Part shown: positions 1 to 8,104 of the stretch, in pieces | How the letters are laid out: each line of letters begins with the position of its first letter | How positions within the stretch are numbered: position 1 is the stretch's first letter | NCBI RefSeq assembly: GCF_001280595.1 | Contig: NZ_LITU01000082.1 | Coordinates: forward strand, 29,160-90,182 | Direction: 5' to 3' | DNA from: Paenibacillus xylanivorans | Lineage (GTDB): Bacteria; Bacillota; Bacilli; Paenibacillales; Paenibacillaceae | DNA: 61,023 bases | The notes under the pieces: model-generated | What the model was told of the DNA's origin: nothing | What the model saw: the letters and a program-made list of their open reading frames with translations, nothing else | Databases searched by the model: none | Made by a program: the position numbers and the translations under genes

Positions 1-276
1 CGCTTCAACAGCGGAGGAATAATACATCACACTCATACTGAATATGATGATGAGTCCCAGGCTCATACGCGTCCAAACGTTAGCGCGAAGGTTAGGGCGT
101 GACCCGTATCGGTTGCTCATGAAACTATAATCTTTCATGCTCCTCATACGGGATTGGTTCATGATCTGTTGCTTGTCTTCATCCCCCTCATTGATGCCGT
201 GCTTCCTGATTCGTGTTGTACATGAACAAAGACTCGCTTGATGATTTCCCTTGTCCTCCAAAATTCCAGTTTGCAT
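1..276 (-). CDS. N-terminal part of a single-pass membrane or secreted protein (cut by window edge)
   Basis: An open frame runs from an ATG at 276 to the window edge without a stop (92 codons visible). An AAGGGAG ribosome binding site lies 9 nt upstream of this ATG; in-frame ATGs at 162, 147, 138 and 120 are alternative starts. The protein is hydrophilic and basic for about 72 residues, then has one hydrophobic segment (MSLGLIIIFSMSVMYYSS) followed by AVEA, which resembles a membrane anchor or signal peptide with a cleavage site. The functional part lies outside the window. Small LysM cell-wall proteins of Paenibacillus have this layout, but that is only a guess. It has its own possible promoter (TTGCCA at 366-371, TGTAAT at 343-348) and also lies downstream of the RNA element at 370-490. 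Confidence 0.55.
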   Translation of the reverse strand, partial: MQTGILEDKGNHQASLCSCTTRIRKHGINEGDEDKQQIMNQSRMRSMKDYSFMSNRYGSRPNLRANVWTRMSLGLIIIFSMSVMYYSSAVEA

Positions 277-369
277 TCTCTTCTGCTCCCTTCAAATTGA
301 ATTGATAGTTAGAACCTACTGGAGTGTCTGTGCGGTGATTCGATTACAATCCCTGATATACAAACTGGC

Positions 370-425
370 AAAAAACAAAAAAAGCACCCGTAAGTCAGGC
401 GTATTGCCTGCTCTTACGGGTGCTT
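370..425 (-). terminator. Rho-independent terminator of the RNA element
   Basis: Perfect 11-bp arms GCACCCGTAAG (384-394) and CTTACGGGTGC (413-423) enclose a second small hairpin CAGGC/GCCTG. On the minus strand the stem is followed by seven T, G and six T. Confidence 0.85.
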
Positions 426-490
426 CCCTCATAAGCCGTTCCATATGGGATTCGCCGAAATAGTCATCATTTCGAATCGAACCACTACCT
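370..490 (-). ncRNA. Candidate small RNA or attenuator leader
   Basis: The roughly 120-nt RNA predicted from the promoter at 497-525 contains a stem GATTCG/CGAATC (478-473 with 454-449) with an inner AAAT/ATTT pairing, a palindrome CCATATGG (441-448), an unpaired linker, and then a strong terminator hairpin. The next gene on this strand starts at 276, so this could be a transcription-attenuating leader. It could instead be a stand-alone sRNA, because a second possible promoter lies just after the terminator. I compared it mentally with T-box, SAM, TPP, FMN, lysine, purine, c-di-GMP, ydaO, guanidine, fluoride and preQ1 motifs and recognised none. Confidence 0.4.
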
Positions 491-496
491 TTTTCT

Positions 497-525
497 AATA
501 TATTCCATACGTTGTATCTGGTCAA
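497..525 (-). promoter_or_regulatory. Sigma-A promoter for the structured RNA
   Basis: On the minus strand TTGACC (520-525) is followed by exactly 17 nt and TATATT (497-502), a near-consensus sigma-A promoter. The predicted start, near 490, lies about 65 nt before a strong terminator, so transcription would yield a short RNA. No credible protein gene lies between promoter and terminator. Confidence 0.6.
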
Positions 526-582
526 GCCAGATAGAGAAATCAGCATATTTACCGGGAGAACCCTTCCCGCTTGCAGATTATC

Positions 583-2610
583 TTACTGTCCGGCCAGGAT
601 GGCTTTCATTTCTTCTGTCAGGTCTTCTTCCTTCAGTATCATGTAGATATTCTCCCCCTGGGTAACATTCAACTTGATCTGATAGATGGTATCTCTCTCT
701 GTTTGATAACCGGACCGTTGACGCTTGAGCAGTTGGCTGATAATTTTTTTATTTTTGGTTGCGACCTGTTTATTGCCAGTAGCATTCCCGTCTACATACT
801 CTGACTGAGGATAGAGCAACTGAGGATTCCCGGGACTGTTGACCTCCTGCTTCACAAACTGCGCGGAAGCCACCTCATCTACTGAAAATTCCAGTTGTTC
901 GTATAATTTGTTTTCTTTCAGCCAATCCAATACTCGATCATAGCTTGGTTTGATCTCAAAATTCCACATCTCCTTAGGCTGAAAAGGATCATTCGATGAA
1001 GAATCCTGATTCATTTCCGCAATTGCAAAAGACTGCCACGGGGAACGTTGCTCCTCGTATGTCTGGTCCATAATATCCTGCTTCAGCAATTCCTTGAACT
1101 CACGAACTTGCTGCGGATTACTGATATACACCTTCAGATAAGGACTAATGGTTGAGCGAATTCCAATACTCAGCGCGTCCTCTTCCAGCTTATACGTATC
1201 ATATGCAACTCTTTTGTAGTCCTGGGTCTGTTTCAGAGTCATTAATTCCTGACGGAACTCAGCTTCGGGAATGTAGTATTTGCGTTTCATCACCTTGCCG
1301 TTATCCAGCTTGTAATTAATAAACACATACTCGTCATTACGCATACCTGGATTGATGGGATCATCCAGCAAAGACAGATCAGAATCCACGATCTTCTGAT
1401 GAAGAGCAATAACGGCTTTCATATATTCAGAATCACTTAAATAAAAAGGACCATCATCCACCTTCAATGAGACACCGTTTGTATAAGTGTATCTCTCCCC
1501 CCCAAGCTTGATACTGTTGACCTTGTTCAGTTCAGGTACTCGGATAACATATCCATTCCAATTGGCAACAGGGACGTACAGAATCAATCCAGCCACGATA
1601 CCATATAAAGCAAACTTGGGCAGCAGTTTGCTGCTCCAGATCAACCACGTCTTGCGGATAATCATCTCGGCACCAATATAACCGACAATTCCACCGAGGA
1701 TATATCCGAAGATTCCCCACCCCGATGATCCTCTTGGAGCAATTATGGTAAAGTAGGCACCGCCAATTAAAACCAGCGTAAACATTAAACCAAATCGGAA
1801 TATGGGTTTAACCAGCGTAAACGTCACCGCTTGGGTAGCAGATTCCACCTGTCTCTTCGCATAGAATACGTAAGACAACGGGATGAATAACAGTGTCAAT
1901 ATCGAATAAATAATGAGTTCCCAACCGATCACAGGAGCCCCACTAATCGAAGCCATGCGAAGGACTAAAGATATTTTTTCTGCATTTCGCCCAATCTCAT
2001 CGTACGGATATCCAAGCAGGTAATGCTGAAGATGCAAGGAAAAAATGAACCATACAACAACAGGCAACAATAGAAGCGCGTACACGGTGAGTCCCTGCAA
2101 CACGGACTGTCCAATGCACATACCAACCACCACGGTCAGCATGAACATAAACAACGAGTAAATGCTCATACTGAGGCCCCACATCCAGATTGAACTACCT
2201 CCGAATATAAATGCGGGCTGATCCAGTGCTGCCCATACCCAGCCTGTAATGGCAGTCGTTATCCAGATCGGAAGCAGGATCATAATAAATCCTGTCAACA
2301 AATTAACGGTTAACAGATGCTTGCGGCGCAGCGGCAAACTGTGAAACAGATCTGAAGGTGCACCGGATTGCACATACCGGAACAGAAAAATGCCCGCAGC
2401 TACCGGGAACGTAATGGCAAACAGAATTTGTACTTCTCCATTCGCCTGGAACAAACTCGTAATCTGCTGTGGTAAATCCCGGTACTCTGTACCGATATGG
2501 AGCGGTAGCGAAAACAACAACGTGATCAGGTACAAGATGCCGATCCATCCATGCTGCCTGAAATTTTGGAACAGGATGCCCCGGTTACAGAACAATCGGT
2601 TGAATATCAT
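583..2610 (-). CDS. ABC transporter permease, YtrC/YtrD-like, with extracytoplasmic domain
   Basis: Large membrane subunit of an ABC-2-type transporter. The first half holds six or more hydrophobic segments (for example GILYLITLLFSLPLHI and a polytopic stretch in residues 60-270). Two more helices follow near residues 275-350. A long soluble domain then runs to the C-terminus, presumably outside the membrane. An ATG at 2631 is possible, but the GGAGG at the right distance serves the ATG at 2610, giving the start MIFNRLF. It overlaps the end of the ATPase gene by 26 bp, so the two are translationally coupled. With the ATPase and GntR regulator it forms an operon like B. subtilis ytrABC, which responds to cell-wall antibiotics; the substrate here is unknown. 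Confidence 0.85.
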   Translation of the reverse strand: MIFNRLFCNRGILFQNFRQHGWIGILYLITLLFSLPLHIGTEYRDLPQQITSLFQANGEVQILFAITFPVAAGIFLFRYVQSGAPSDLFHSLPLRRKHLLTVNLLTGFIMILLPIWITTAITGWVWAALDQPAFIFGGSSIWMWGLSMSIYSLFMFMLTVVVGMCIGQSVLQGLTVYALLLLPVVVWFIFSLHLQHYLLGYPYDEIGRNAEKISLVLRMASISGAPVIGWELIIYSILTLLFIPLSYVFYAKRQVESATQAVTFTLVKPIFRFGLMFTLVLIGGAYFTIIAPRGSSGWGIFGYILGGIVGYIGAEMIIRKTWLIWSSKLLPKFALYGIVAGLILYVPVANWNGYVIRVPELNKVNSIKLGGERYTYTNGVSLKVDDGPFYLSDSEYMKAVIALHQKIVDSDLSLLDDPINPGMRNDEYVFINYKLDNGKVMKRKYYIPEAEFRQELMTLKQTQDYKRVAYDTYKLEEDALSIGIRSTISPYLKVYISNPQQVREFKELLKQDIMDQTYEEQRSPWQSFAIAEMNQDSSSNDPFQPKEMWNFEIKPSYDRVLDWLKENKLYEQLEFSVDEVASAQFVKQEVNSPGNPQLLYPQSEYVDGNATGNKQVATKNKKIISQLLKRQRSGYQTERDTIYQIKLNVTQGENIYMILKEEDLTEEMKAILAGQ

Positions 2611-3487
2611 ATCCTGCATCCTCCATTTCATAGATAAATATTTCTTCCAGCGTCAGCGGCAGCACATCCAGCAGATAGGGATCAAATGCACGGAATCGTT
2701 CCGTCACAGCCTCGCGATTGCCTTTCACAATAAACAGGGATACACTTCCACGCTGCTCTTCATGCAAAATATTCACCTGTTCATCCATTGCCTTGGCATG
2801 ATCAGGATGGCGGAAAGCAACCTGAATTTTATGCGTATCAGCCTTCAGATCATCCAGATCTTTCTCTACGATAATCCGGCCTTTATGCATGATGGCAACA
2901 TGGTCGCACAAATCTTCAATCTCGCGCAAATTGTGAGACGAGATCAGAATCGTCACTTGACGCTCCGCTGCTTCCTGGAACAGCAGATTCTTGATCTGCT
3001 GCCGCATGACCGGATCAAGTCCATCGATCGGCTCATCCATGAGCAGCACTTCAGGCATACAGCTGAGCCCAAGCCAGACGGCTGCCTGACGGCGCATGCC
3101 TTTGGACATGCGATGCAGTTTACGTTTCACGTCCAGTTTAAATACACTGCCGAGCTGCACAAAACGCTCCTCATTCCAGCGCGGGTATACCGAACGATAG
3201 AACTCAGCCATCTGATGGATGGACGATTGCGGGAAAAAGTAAGGCGCATCCGCCATAAAAATGGTGCGTCCCTTGAGGTCCATATTTTCATATATTTCTT
3301 GTCCCTCAATGCGAACCGTTCCGCTATCCTGACGATAGATGCCTGCCAGTATTTTGAGCAGCGACGTTTTGCCTGCCCCGTTGGAACCGAGCAAACCGTA
3401 GATCGATCCCTTATGTACTTGCATCGTGACGCCATCAACGGCTTTTTCCTGTTCAAATGCCTTAATGACCTGATTCAGCTCAATCAT
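2585..3487 (-). CDS. ABC transporter ATP-binding protein, YtrB-like
   Basis: 300-residue nucleotide-binding subunit. Walker A is GSNGAGKTS at residues 34-42, the signature is the variant MSKGM (127-131) and Walker B is VLLMDE (147-152), followed by the D-loop of GLDP and an H-loop in LISSHNL. The C-terminal 80 residues extend beyond the core ATPase domain, as is usual in ABC-2 export ATPases such as YtrB and YxlF. The ATG at 3487 is preceded by GGGGGAG. It overlaps the GntR gene by 8 bp upstream and the permease gene downstream, so all three are probably made from one mRNA. The substrate cannot be read from the sequence. Confidence 0.9.
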   Translation of the reverse strand: MIELNQVIKAFEQEKAVDGVTMQVHKGSIYGLLGSNGAGKTSLLKILAGIYRQDSGTVRIEGQEIYENMDLKGRTIFMADAPYFFPQSSIHQMAEFYRSVYPRWNEERFVQLGSVFKLDVKRKLHRMSKGMRRQAAVWLGLSCMPEVLLMDEPIDGLDPVMRQQIKNLLFQEAAERQVTILISSHNLREIEDLCDHVAIMHKGRIIVEKDLDDLKADTHKIQVAFRHPDHAKAMDEQVNILHEEQRGSVSLFIVKGNREAVTERFRAFDPYLLDVLPLTLEEIFIYEMEDAGYDIQPIVL

Positions 3488-3869
3488 GCGGCTCCCCCTT
3501 CTCTATACGGGCCATCGCTTCCTCAAATAAAAGCGTCATATCGGCTTTGCTCAAACCGGAATATGAAGCTTCCGCAATCAGCTTCACCAGAGCGGCTCTG
3601 ATTTCATCTCTCATGGCTGCATTCGGATGTTCCACGGACGATGATACGAAGCTCCCTTTTCCCTGCAATGAATAGATATAACCTTCACGTTCAAGTTCCC
3701 GGTACGCTTTCTGAATCGTATTCGGATTAACCGTGAGTTGCCCGGACAGTGTGCGAACGGAAGGCAGCTGCTCATCAGGTTGGAGAACACCGTACACGAT
3801 CATTTCTTTGATTTTGTCCACTAGTTGCTCATAGATCGCCTTACGGCTGCGTACATCCAATTCGAACAT
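3480..3869 (-). CDS. GntR-family transcriptional repressor, YtrA subfamily
   Basis: Short 129-residue GntR protein with an N-terminal winged helix (residues about 8-78, including LPSVRTLSGQLTVNPNTIQ as helix-turn-helix and GKGSFV in the wing) and only about 50 residues beyond it. This is the YtrA type with a small dimerisation tail and no ligand-binding FadR or UTRA domain. The ATG at 3869 has an AGGAGGT site. It is the first gene of the operon with the ABC transporter and most likely represses its own promoter through the palindrome at 3954-3992. Confidence 0.9.
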   Translation of the reverse strand: MFELDVRSRKAIYEQLVDKIKEMIVYGVLQPDEQLPSVRTLSGQLTVNPNTIQKAYRELEREGYIYSLQGKGSFVSSSVEHPNAAMRDEIRAALVKLIAEASYSGLSKADMTLLFEEAMARIEKGEPHD

Positions 3870-3953
3870 CCCGCACCTCCTCTCTATAAAAGTTGTAATA
3901 CCCTATTGATGAAAGATGACTGTATTTTGAAGTGTATATATCCAACACTAAGG

Positions 3954-4001
3954 TGTATTAACTGTACTATTATTATTAGTACAGTTAATACAGATTGTCA
4001 A
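3954..4001 (-). promoter_or_regulatory. Promoter and palindromic operator of the ytr-like operon
   Basis: Perfect 14-bp inverted repeat: TGTATTAACTGTAC (3954-3967) and GTACAGTTAATACA (3979-3992), separated by 11 bp. A minus-strand promoter is interleaved with it: TTGACA (3996-4001), 17-nt spacer, TAATAA (3973-3978). The -10 box sits in the gap between the arms and one arm fills the spacer, so a dimer bound here would block RNA polymerase. The rest of 3870-4345 holds no gene that I can support. Confidence 0.8.
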
Positions 4002-4181
4002 CCATTTACTTTGACTTCTCGTATGATTCGCGTTAGGTTTATATATATGATTAAAGTGACATATAGACAGATGGAAATAGATCACTCTGTTATATAAAAC
4101 GCGTAATTTCGGGGTTCAGTTTGGTTCGGGCGGGTTGCTACTGTTCGTTAAATCACTTATCCAGCTAAATACGTTCAATGC

Positions 4182-4211
4182 TTGTTCTGATCTTTCCTCT
4201 TCCGTTATGAT
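4182..4211 (+). promoter_or_regulatory. mqnB: Possible promoter for mqnB-mqnD
   Basis: TTGTTC (4182-4187), 18-nt spacer, TATGAT (4206-4211), about 135 nt before the mqnB start. The match is moderate and no operator was seen. Confidence 0.35.
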
Positions 4212-4345
4212 GGAGAAGAACGTTGTGCACATTCACTGGTTCACGCGCTCGCTTCGCTCGTTGTCTGTACAGTTGTCCTAACGTCTGACATATGCGTACA
4301 TATTTTATAGATGGCTTTTAAAAACCTCATAAAGGAGAATCCGGG

Positions 4346-5185
4346 ATGAATGAACAGAAACAGAATGATTCTATAGAACGTAATCGCCCAGAAACTACAA
4401 GCTTGTCAAGTAGCTTTGAAACAAACTCGACATCCACAGCTTCGACACAGCGTGTATTAATCGTAACCGCCGTTGATGCGGAAAAAGAGGCTGTACTGCG
4501 CGGCCTGGGTGACCAGGCAGCGGAACGCTTTGATGTGATAGCTGCGGGCGTAGGCCCTGCCTCGGCCGCTGCAGGAACCGCTGCCGCGCTGGCGCAAGGC
4601 TCCGCTGCGCCAAGCAAACCCGATGCGGCACAGGCATCTGCCGCATCCTCAAGGCCGGGGCCCCTTGCCGGGACCGGACTGACCCCAGCGTACACGCTGG
4701 TGGTCAGTGCCGGCATCGGTGGCGGGTTCCCCGGCCGGGCGGACGTCGGCTCCCTCGTGGTGGCCGACGCCATGGTTGCCGCCGATCTGGGCTCGCAGAC
4801 GCCAGACGGCTTCCTCAGCGTGGACGAACTCGGTTTCGGCTCGTCCCGTGTGGCGGCGGACGCGGTGCTTGCCGCGCGCCTGCGCCATGAGCTGCAGCGG
4901 GCAGGGCTCGCTGTCAGCGGAGGCACGGCGGTCACCGTATCTACGGCGACCGGAACTGCCGAGACGGCCGCGGAGCTGCTGCGCCGCGTGCCGGATGCCG
5001 CCGCCGAAGGCATGGAAGGCTTCGGCGTAGCAACCGCAGCCCAGCAGTTCGGCGTGCCGGCACTCGAACTGCGGGCTATATCCAACGCGGTCGGTCCACG
5101 CAACCGCGACGCCTGGCGCATCAAGGACGCCCTGGATGCGCTCCAGGCTGCAAGTTCCATTTTACGGGAGGTACTTACATCATGA
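4346..5185 (+). CDS. mqnB: Futalosine hydrolase
   Basis: Cleaves futalosine to hypoxanthine and dehypoxanthine futalosine in the futalosine route to menaquinone. The fold is a nucleoside phosphorylase/MTAN type: RVLIVTAVDAEKEAVLRGL as first strand and catalytic region near residues 36-54, VVSAGIGGGFPG in the middle, EGMEGFGVATAA with the ribose-binding Met-Glu pair, and NAVGPRNRDAW near the end. RBS AAAGGAG (4331-4337) precedes the ATG. At 279 residues it is longer than usual because of a 35-residue polar N-terminal tail and an Ala/Ser/Pro-rich insertion at about residues 78-110. The centre of the gene is much richer in G+C than its neighbours, which produces a long meaningless antisense frame. 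Its stop overlaps the mqnD start (ATGA). Confidence 0.9.
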   Translation: MNEQKQNDSIERNRPETTSLSSSFETNSTSTASTQRVLIVTAVDAEKEAVLRGLGDQAAERFDVIAAGVGPASAAAGTAAALAQGSAAPSKPDAAQASAASSRPGPLAGTGLTPAYTLVVSAGIGGGFPGRADVGSLVVADAMVAADLGSQTPDGFLSVDELGFGSSRVAADAVLAARLRHELQRAGLAVSGGTAVTVSTATGTAETAAELLRRVPDAAAEGMEGFGVATAAQQFGVPALELRAISNAVGPRNRDAWRIKDALDALQAASSILREVLTS

Positions 5186-6024
5186 AAATTGCATTTTCCC
5201 CTTGTCCCAACGATACATTTATCTTTCACGCCTGGGTGCATGGACTGATTCCAGGTGCACCTGAGCTTGATGTCCGTTATGCGGACATCGATATTACCAA
5301 CGGCCTTGCGGCAAATCCGGATGGACCAGATACACCTGAAGTCATGAAAATATCCTATGCAGCACTGCCTTATGTGCTGAATGATTATGCGCTCTTGCCT
5401 GCGGGCGGCGCACTTGGCAGAGGATGTGGTCCACTGGTTCTGACCGCTAACGGCACAACCGATCCGGCCTATCTCTCGGGACGCCGAGTTGCCGTGCCGA
5501 GCGAACGTTCAACAGCCTACCTGTTATTCCGTCTCTGGGCAGCACAAAATGTTCCCGGCGGTGTAGGCGAGATTGTCGTTATGCCATTCGACCAGATTAT
5601 GCCTGCTGTCCGGGACGGCAAGATCGATGCCGGCTTGGTGATCCATGAAGCACGCTTCACGTACCAGAATTATGATCTCAAACTTATGACAGATCTCGGT
5701 AACTGGTGGGAAAGCGACACTGGCCTGCCAATCCCTCTGGGTGCAATCATCGCCCGTCGCAACCTGGATGCTCACGCTCTTGCAGGTTGGGCACGTGCCT
5801 CGGTGGAATACGCATGGGCGCATCCGGATGAGTCCAAAACATACGTCATGGAACATGCACAAGAGATGGACCCTGATGTAACTGCGCAGCATATCGGCCT
5901 GTACGTTAACGAGTTCAGCGCCGACCTGGGCGATGACGGTTACGGTGCAATTACAGCGTTGCTTGGTCGAGCGATGAAAGAAGGACTTGTTCCCGAGTTC
6001 GATCTGGATTTGTTGCGGATTTAA
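5182..6024 (+). CDS. mqnD: 1,4-dihydroxy-6-naphthoate synthase
   Basis: 280-residue protein of the MqnA/MqnD family with a periplasmic-binding-protein-like fold; converts cyclic dehypoxanthine futalosine to 1,4-dihydroxy-6-naphthoate. The family start KIAFSPCPNDTFIFHAWVHG, the segment GRGCGPLVL and the region GLVIHEARFTY (which includes the conserved His of the active site) are present. Translation is coupled to mqnB by a 4-bp ATGA overlap. The other pathway genes (mqnA, mqnC, mqnE) are not in this window. Followed by a strong terminator. Confidence 0.93.
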   Translation: MKIAFSPCPNDTFIFHAWVHGLIPGAPELDVRYADIDITNGLAANPDGPDTPEVMKISYAALPYVLNDYALLPAGGALGRGCGPLVLTANGTTDPAYLSGRRVAVPSERSTAYLLFRLWAAQNVPGGVGEIVVMPFDQIMPAVRDGKIDAGLVIHEARFTYQNYDLKLMTDLGNWWESDTGLPIPLGAIIARRNLDAHALAGWARASVEYAWAHPDESKTYVMEHAQEMDPDVTAQHIGLYVNEFSADLGDDGYGAITALLGRAMKEGLVPEFDLDLLRI

Positions 6025-6128
6025 TTCGCACGGCATCAATACAAAACATACATCACTGAGGTCTGTGCCCAATTTCGTTTTTCTATTTTCTGCTGGGTAC
6101 AGTCTCATTACTGATACTACCGATAACT

Positions 6129-6180
6129 AAAAGGGCTGTCCTATAAAGTCATGTTCATGACAATAGGACAGCCCTTTTTA
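6129..6180 (+). terminator. Terminator after mqnD
   Basis: 16-bp arms AAAAGGGCTGTCCTAT (6129-6144) and ATAGGACAGCCCTTTT (6163-6178), with an inner GTCATG/CATGAC pairing, followed by T residues. It separates mqnD from the convergent pcp gene. Confidence 0.88.
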
Positions 6181-6232
6181 ATTTATTTCAACAACAAACC
6201 GAACCCGTATCACAATATTGTTCCAAACTCCA

Positions 6233-6853
6233 TCATTCCGCCACTACCGTGCGAATCATAATCCGCAGAGCATCCAGCATCATGGGAATGGGTAGTGACG
6301 ACACGGAAGGCTGAAGCACAGCCATCTCCGTTGAAGCCGGAAAATGTACAAATCCGGCACGAATCGGAAGCTGTTTCAACCGAATATGATCCAGCACCCG
6401 GTACATCGTATTGTTGCAAATATACGTACCTGCCGTATTGGACACTGCAGCCGGGATGCCTGCTGCCCCTATGTTACTCACCATCGCACGAATCGGCAAT
6501 GTAGAGAACAGGCCGTCCGGGCTCCCTTCCACTATGAGCTCGTCCACGGGATGTTGGCCCTGGTTGTCCGCGAAGGAGCCAGGAGGAACGTCTTTGACAT
6601 TGACAGCAATCCGTTCAGGTGTAATGGCTGTCCTGCCTTTGGCCAGTCCACAGGCGATGACGGCATCCGGTTGATAGGATTCCATCTCTGCGATTAGCAG
6701 ATCCGCACATTCATCGAAGTGCACAGGCAGCAGTACTGTTTTCAGCTCTGCTCCCTCAATCACTTCATGCGCAAGTGCTTCCATCAGTTCTCCCGTCGGA
6801 TTCACCGCATCCCCGCCAAAAGGTTCAAATCCGGAGATCAGAATTTTCACCAT
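6233..6853 (-). CDS. pcp: Pyroglutamyl-peptidase I
   Basis: Cytoplasmic cysteine peptidase (family C15) removing N-terminal pyroglutamate from peptides. 206 residues, close to the family length of about 210-215. The catalytic triad is visible: Glu80 in TPERIAVN, Cys146 in AGTYICNN and His170 in GFVHFP. The N-terminal ISGFEPFGGDAVNPT motif is typical. The ATG at 6853 has a GGAG site 5 nt upstream. It lies 13 bp downstream of the oxidoreductase gene and is probably co-transcribed with it. Confidence 0.95.
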   Translation of the reverse strand: MVKILISGFEPFGGDAVNPTGELMEALAHEVIEGAELKTVLLPVHFDECADLLIAEMESYQPDAVIACGLAKGRTAITPERIAVNVKDVPPGSFADNQGQHPVDELIVEGSPDGLFSTLPIRAMVSNIGAAGIPAAVSNTAGTYICNNTMYRVLDHIRLKQLPIRAGFVHFPASTEMAVLQPSVSSLPIPMMLDALRIMIRTVVAE

Positions 6854-6866
6854 CGCTTCTCCACTC

Positions 6867-7877
6867 CTATCTATTTATTTCGGATTTGTAACGCAGGCCC
6901 CACTGACCACGAATCGTGTCCATCAGCTTCATAATTTCCAGGGATTCGTCCAGTTGGATCGTTCTGCTCTCTGTACGTCCCTCCAGGATGCAGCGCCCTG
7001 CTTCCTCCGCTTCAAACGCATATCCGATACATGTCCGGTCATCGGTAAATTTCTCCGGTTCATCCTGACCGTTCACGTGCAGATAGGCTTCCTTGCCTGC
7101 CAGGAAGAGCGGCAAACGAATGTATCCTTCTGTGCCATATATGACCGCTTCGTTACTCAGGTTAAGCCGAATGGCCCCATTCAGCGATGCAGAACGACCT
7201 TCGGAATAAGACAACAATACGGAGAATTGTTCATCCACACCCGTCTGTCCAATGTTCGCCGTACTCCACACATGCTGAGGCTGCTCGCCAAAAATCATGG
7301 ACGCAAAGGAGATCGGATATACCCCTGCATCGAGCAAAGCACCTCCACCCAGATCCGGGTTAAGCAACCTGCCTTCCGGCTCCCAGCCTACACGGAAACC
7401 AAAGTCTGCTTTGACCAGACGTACCTCGCCGATTCTGCCTTCCGCAATCCATGCTCTGGCCTGAGTGATCGGCGGCAGGAAGCGTGTCCACATGCCTTCC
7501 ATGAGAAAAAGCTTGCGCTCACGCGCCTTCTCCACCAGTTGCTCCAGCTGACGGGCATTCATCGTAAACGGTTTCTCACAGAGTACCGCTTTGCCCGCTT
7601 CCAGACAGGCAAGCACATTTTCCTTATGTAACGGATGGGGGGTTGCCACATAAATAATATCCACTTCAGGGTCCTGCAGCATTTCATCATATGAACCGTA
7701 AGCGCGTGCAAAACCATATTCAGCTGCAAACTTCTCTGCGCTTTCGGCTGTTCGTGAACCTACCGCTGCTTTTACGGCGTTCCCGGCATGCTCCAAATCC
7801 CGCGCGAACTGAGATGCAATCCATCCTGTGCCCATAATGCCCCAATTTACTTTGTCCCGTCCAACAACTTTCGTCAT
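6867..7877 (-). CDS. Gfo/Idh/MocA family NAD(P)-dependent oxidoreductase
   Basis: 336-residue sugar-type dehydrogenase. The Rossmann motif GIMGTGWIASQFARDL lies at residues 13-28, VATPHPLHKEN and CEKPFTMN (the conserved Glu-Lys-Pro) follow at about 77-103, and LLDAGVYPISFA near 190 is the usual substrate-side motif. The C-terminal alpha/beta domain completes the family structure. Close relatives are trans-1,2-dihydrobenzene-1,2-diol dehydrogenase-like proteins; the substrate here is unknown. RBS GGGAGG precedes the ATG. It is the first gene of a likely pair with pcp. Confidence 0.88.
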   Translation of the reverse strand: MTKVVGRDKVNWGIMGTGWIASQFARDLEHAGNAVKAAVGSRTAESAEKFAAEYGFARAYGSYDEMLQDPEVDIIYVATPHPLHKENVLACLEAGKAVLCEKPFTMNARQLEQLVEKARERKLFLMEGMWTRFLPPITQARAWIAEGRIGEVRLVKADFGFRVGWEPEGRLLNPDLGGGALLDAGVYPISFASMIFGEQPQHVWSTANIGQTGVDEQFSVLLSYSEGRSASLNGAIRLNLSNEAVIYGTEGYIRLPLFLAGKEAYLHVNGQDEPEKFTDDRTCIGYAFEAEEAGRCILEGRTESRTIQLDESLEIMKLMDTIRGQWGLRYKSEINR

Positions 7878-8104
7878 CGTAAAGCCTCCCCTGATATCAA
7901 ATATTTTAAAAAGATCACGATCTTGATTAGGCCAACACGGAGTCTTCTTTATTTTACCAAAAAGAACCGCTTGCGTCAGACCGGTTTCATCTCCCCCATT
8001 CCATCATCTAAATTCAACAAACGAATTGAGACCCACTCTCATTTCAATTATTCCGTATTTTTGCTAAGATAATTGCAGATCACGGATGAAAGGACGACCC
8101 GACT

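Noticed and set aside
316..546. Minus-strand 76-codon open frame
   Set aside because: It runs through the terminator hairpin and its poly-T tail; the DNA there is better explained as an RNA element.
2390..3601. Plus-strand open frame opposite the ABC ATPase gene
   Set aside because: Shadow of the real minus-strand genes, which have intact ATPase motifs and RBS.
4230..4275. CGCTCGCTTCGCTCG palindromic tract upstream of mqnB
   Set aside because: Common low-complexity motif in intergenic DNA; no link to a promoter or known operator.
4327..5241. Long antisense open frame (304 codons) opposite mqnB
   Set aside because: It results from the GC-rich composition of mqnB; it has biased Ala/Ser/Arg content, no RBS and no family.
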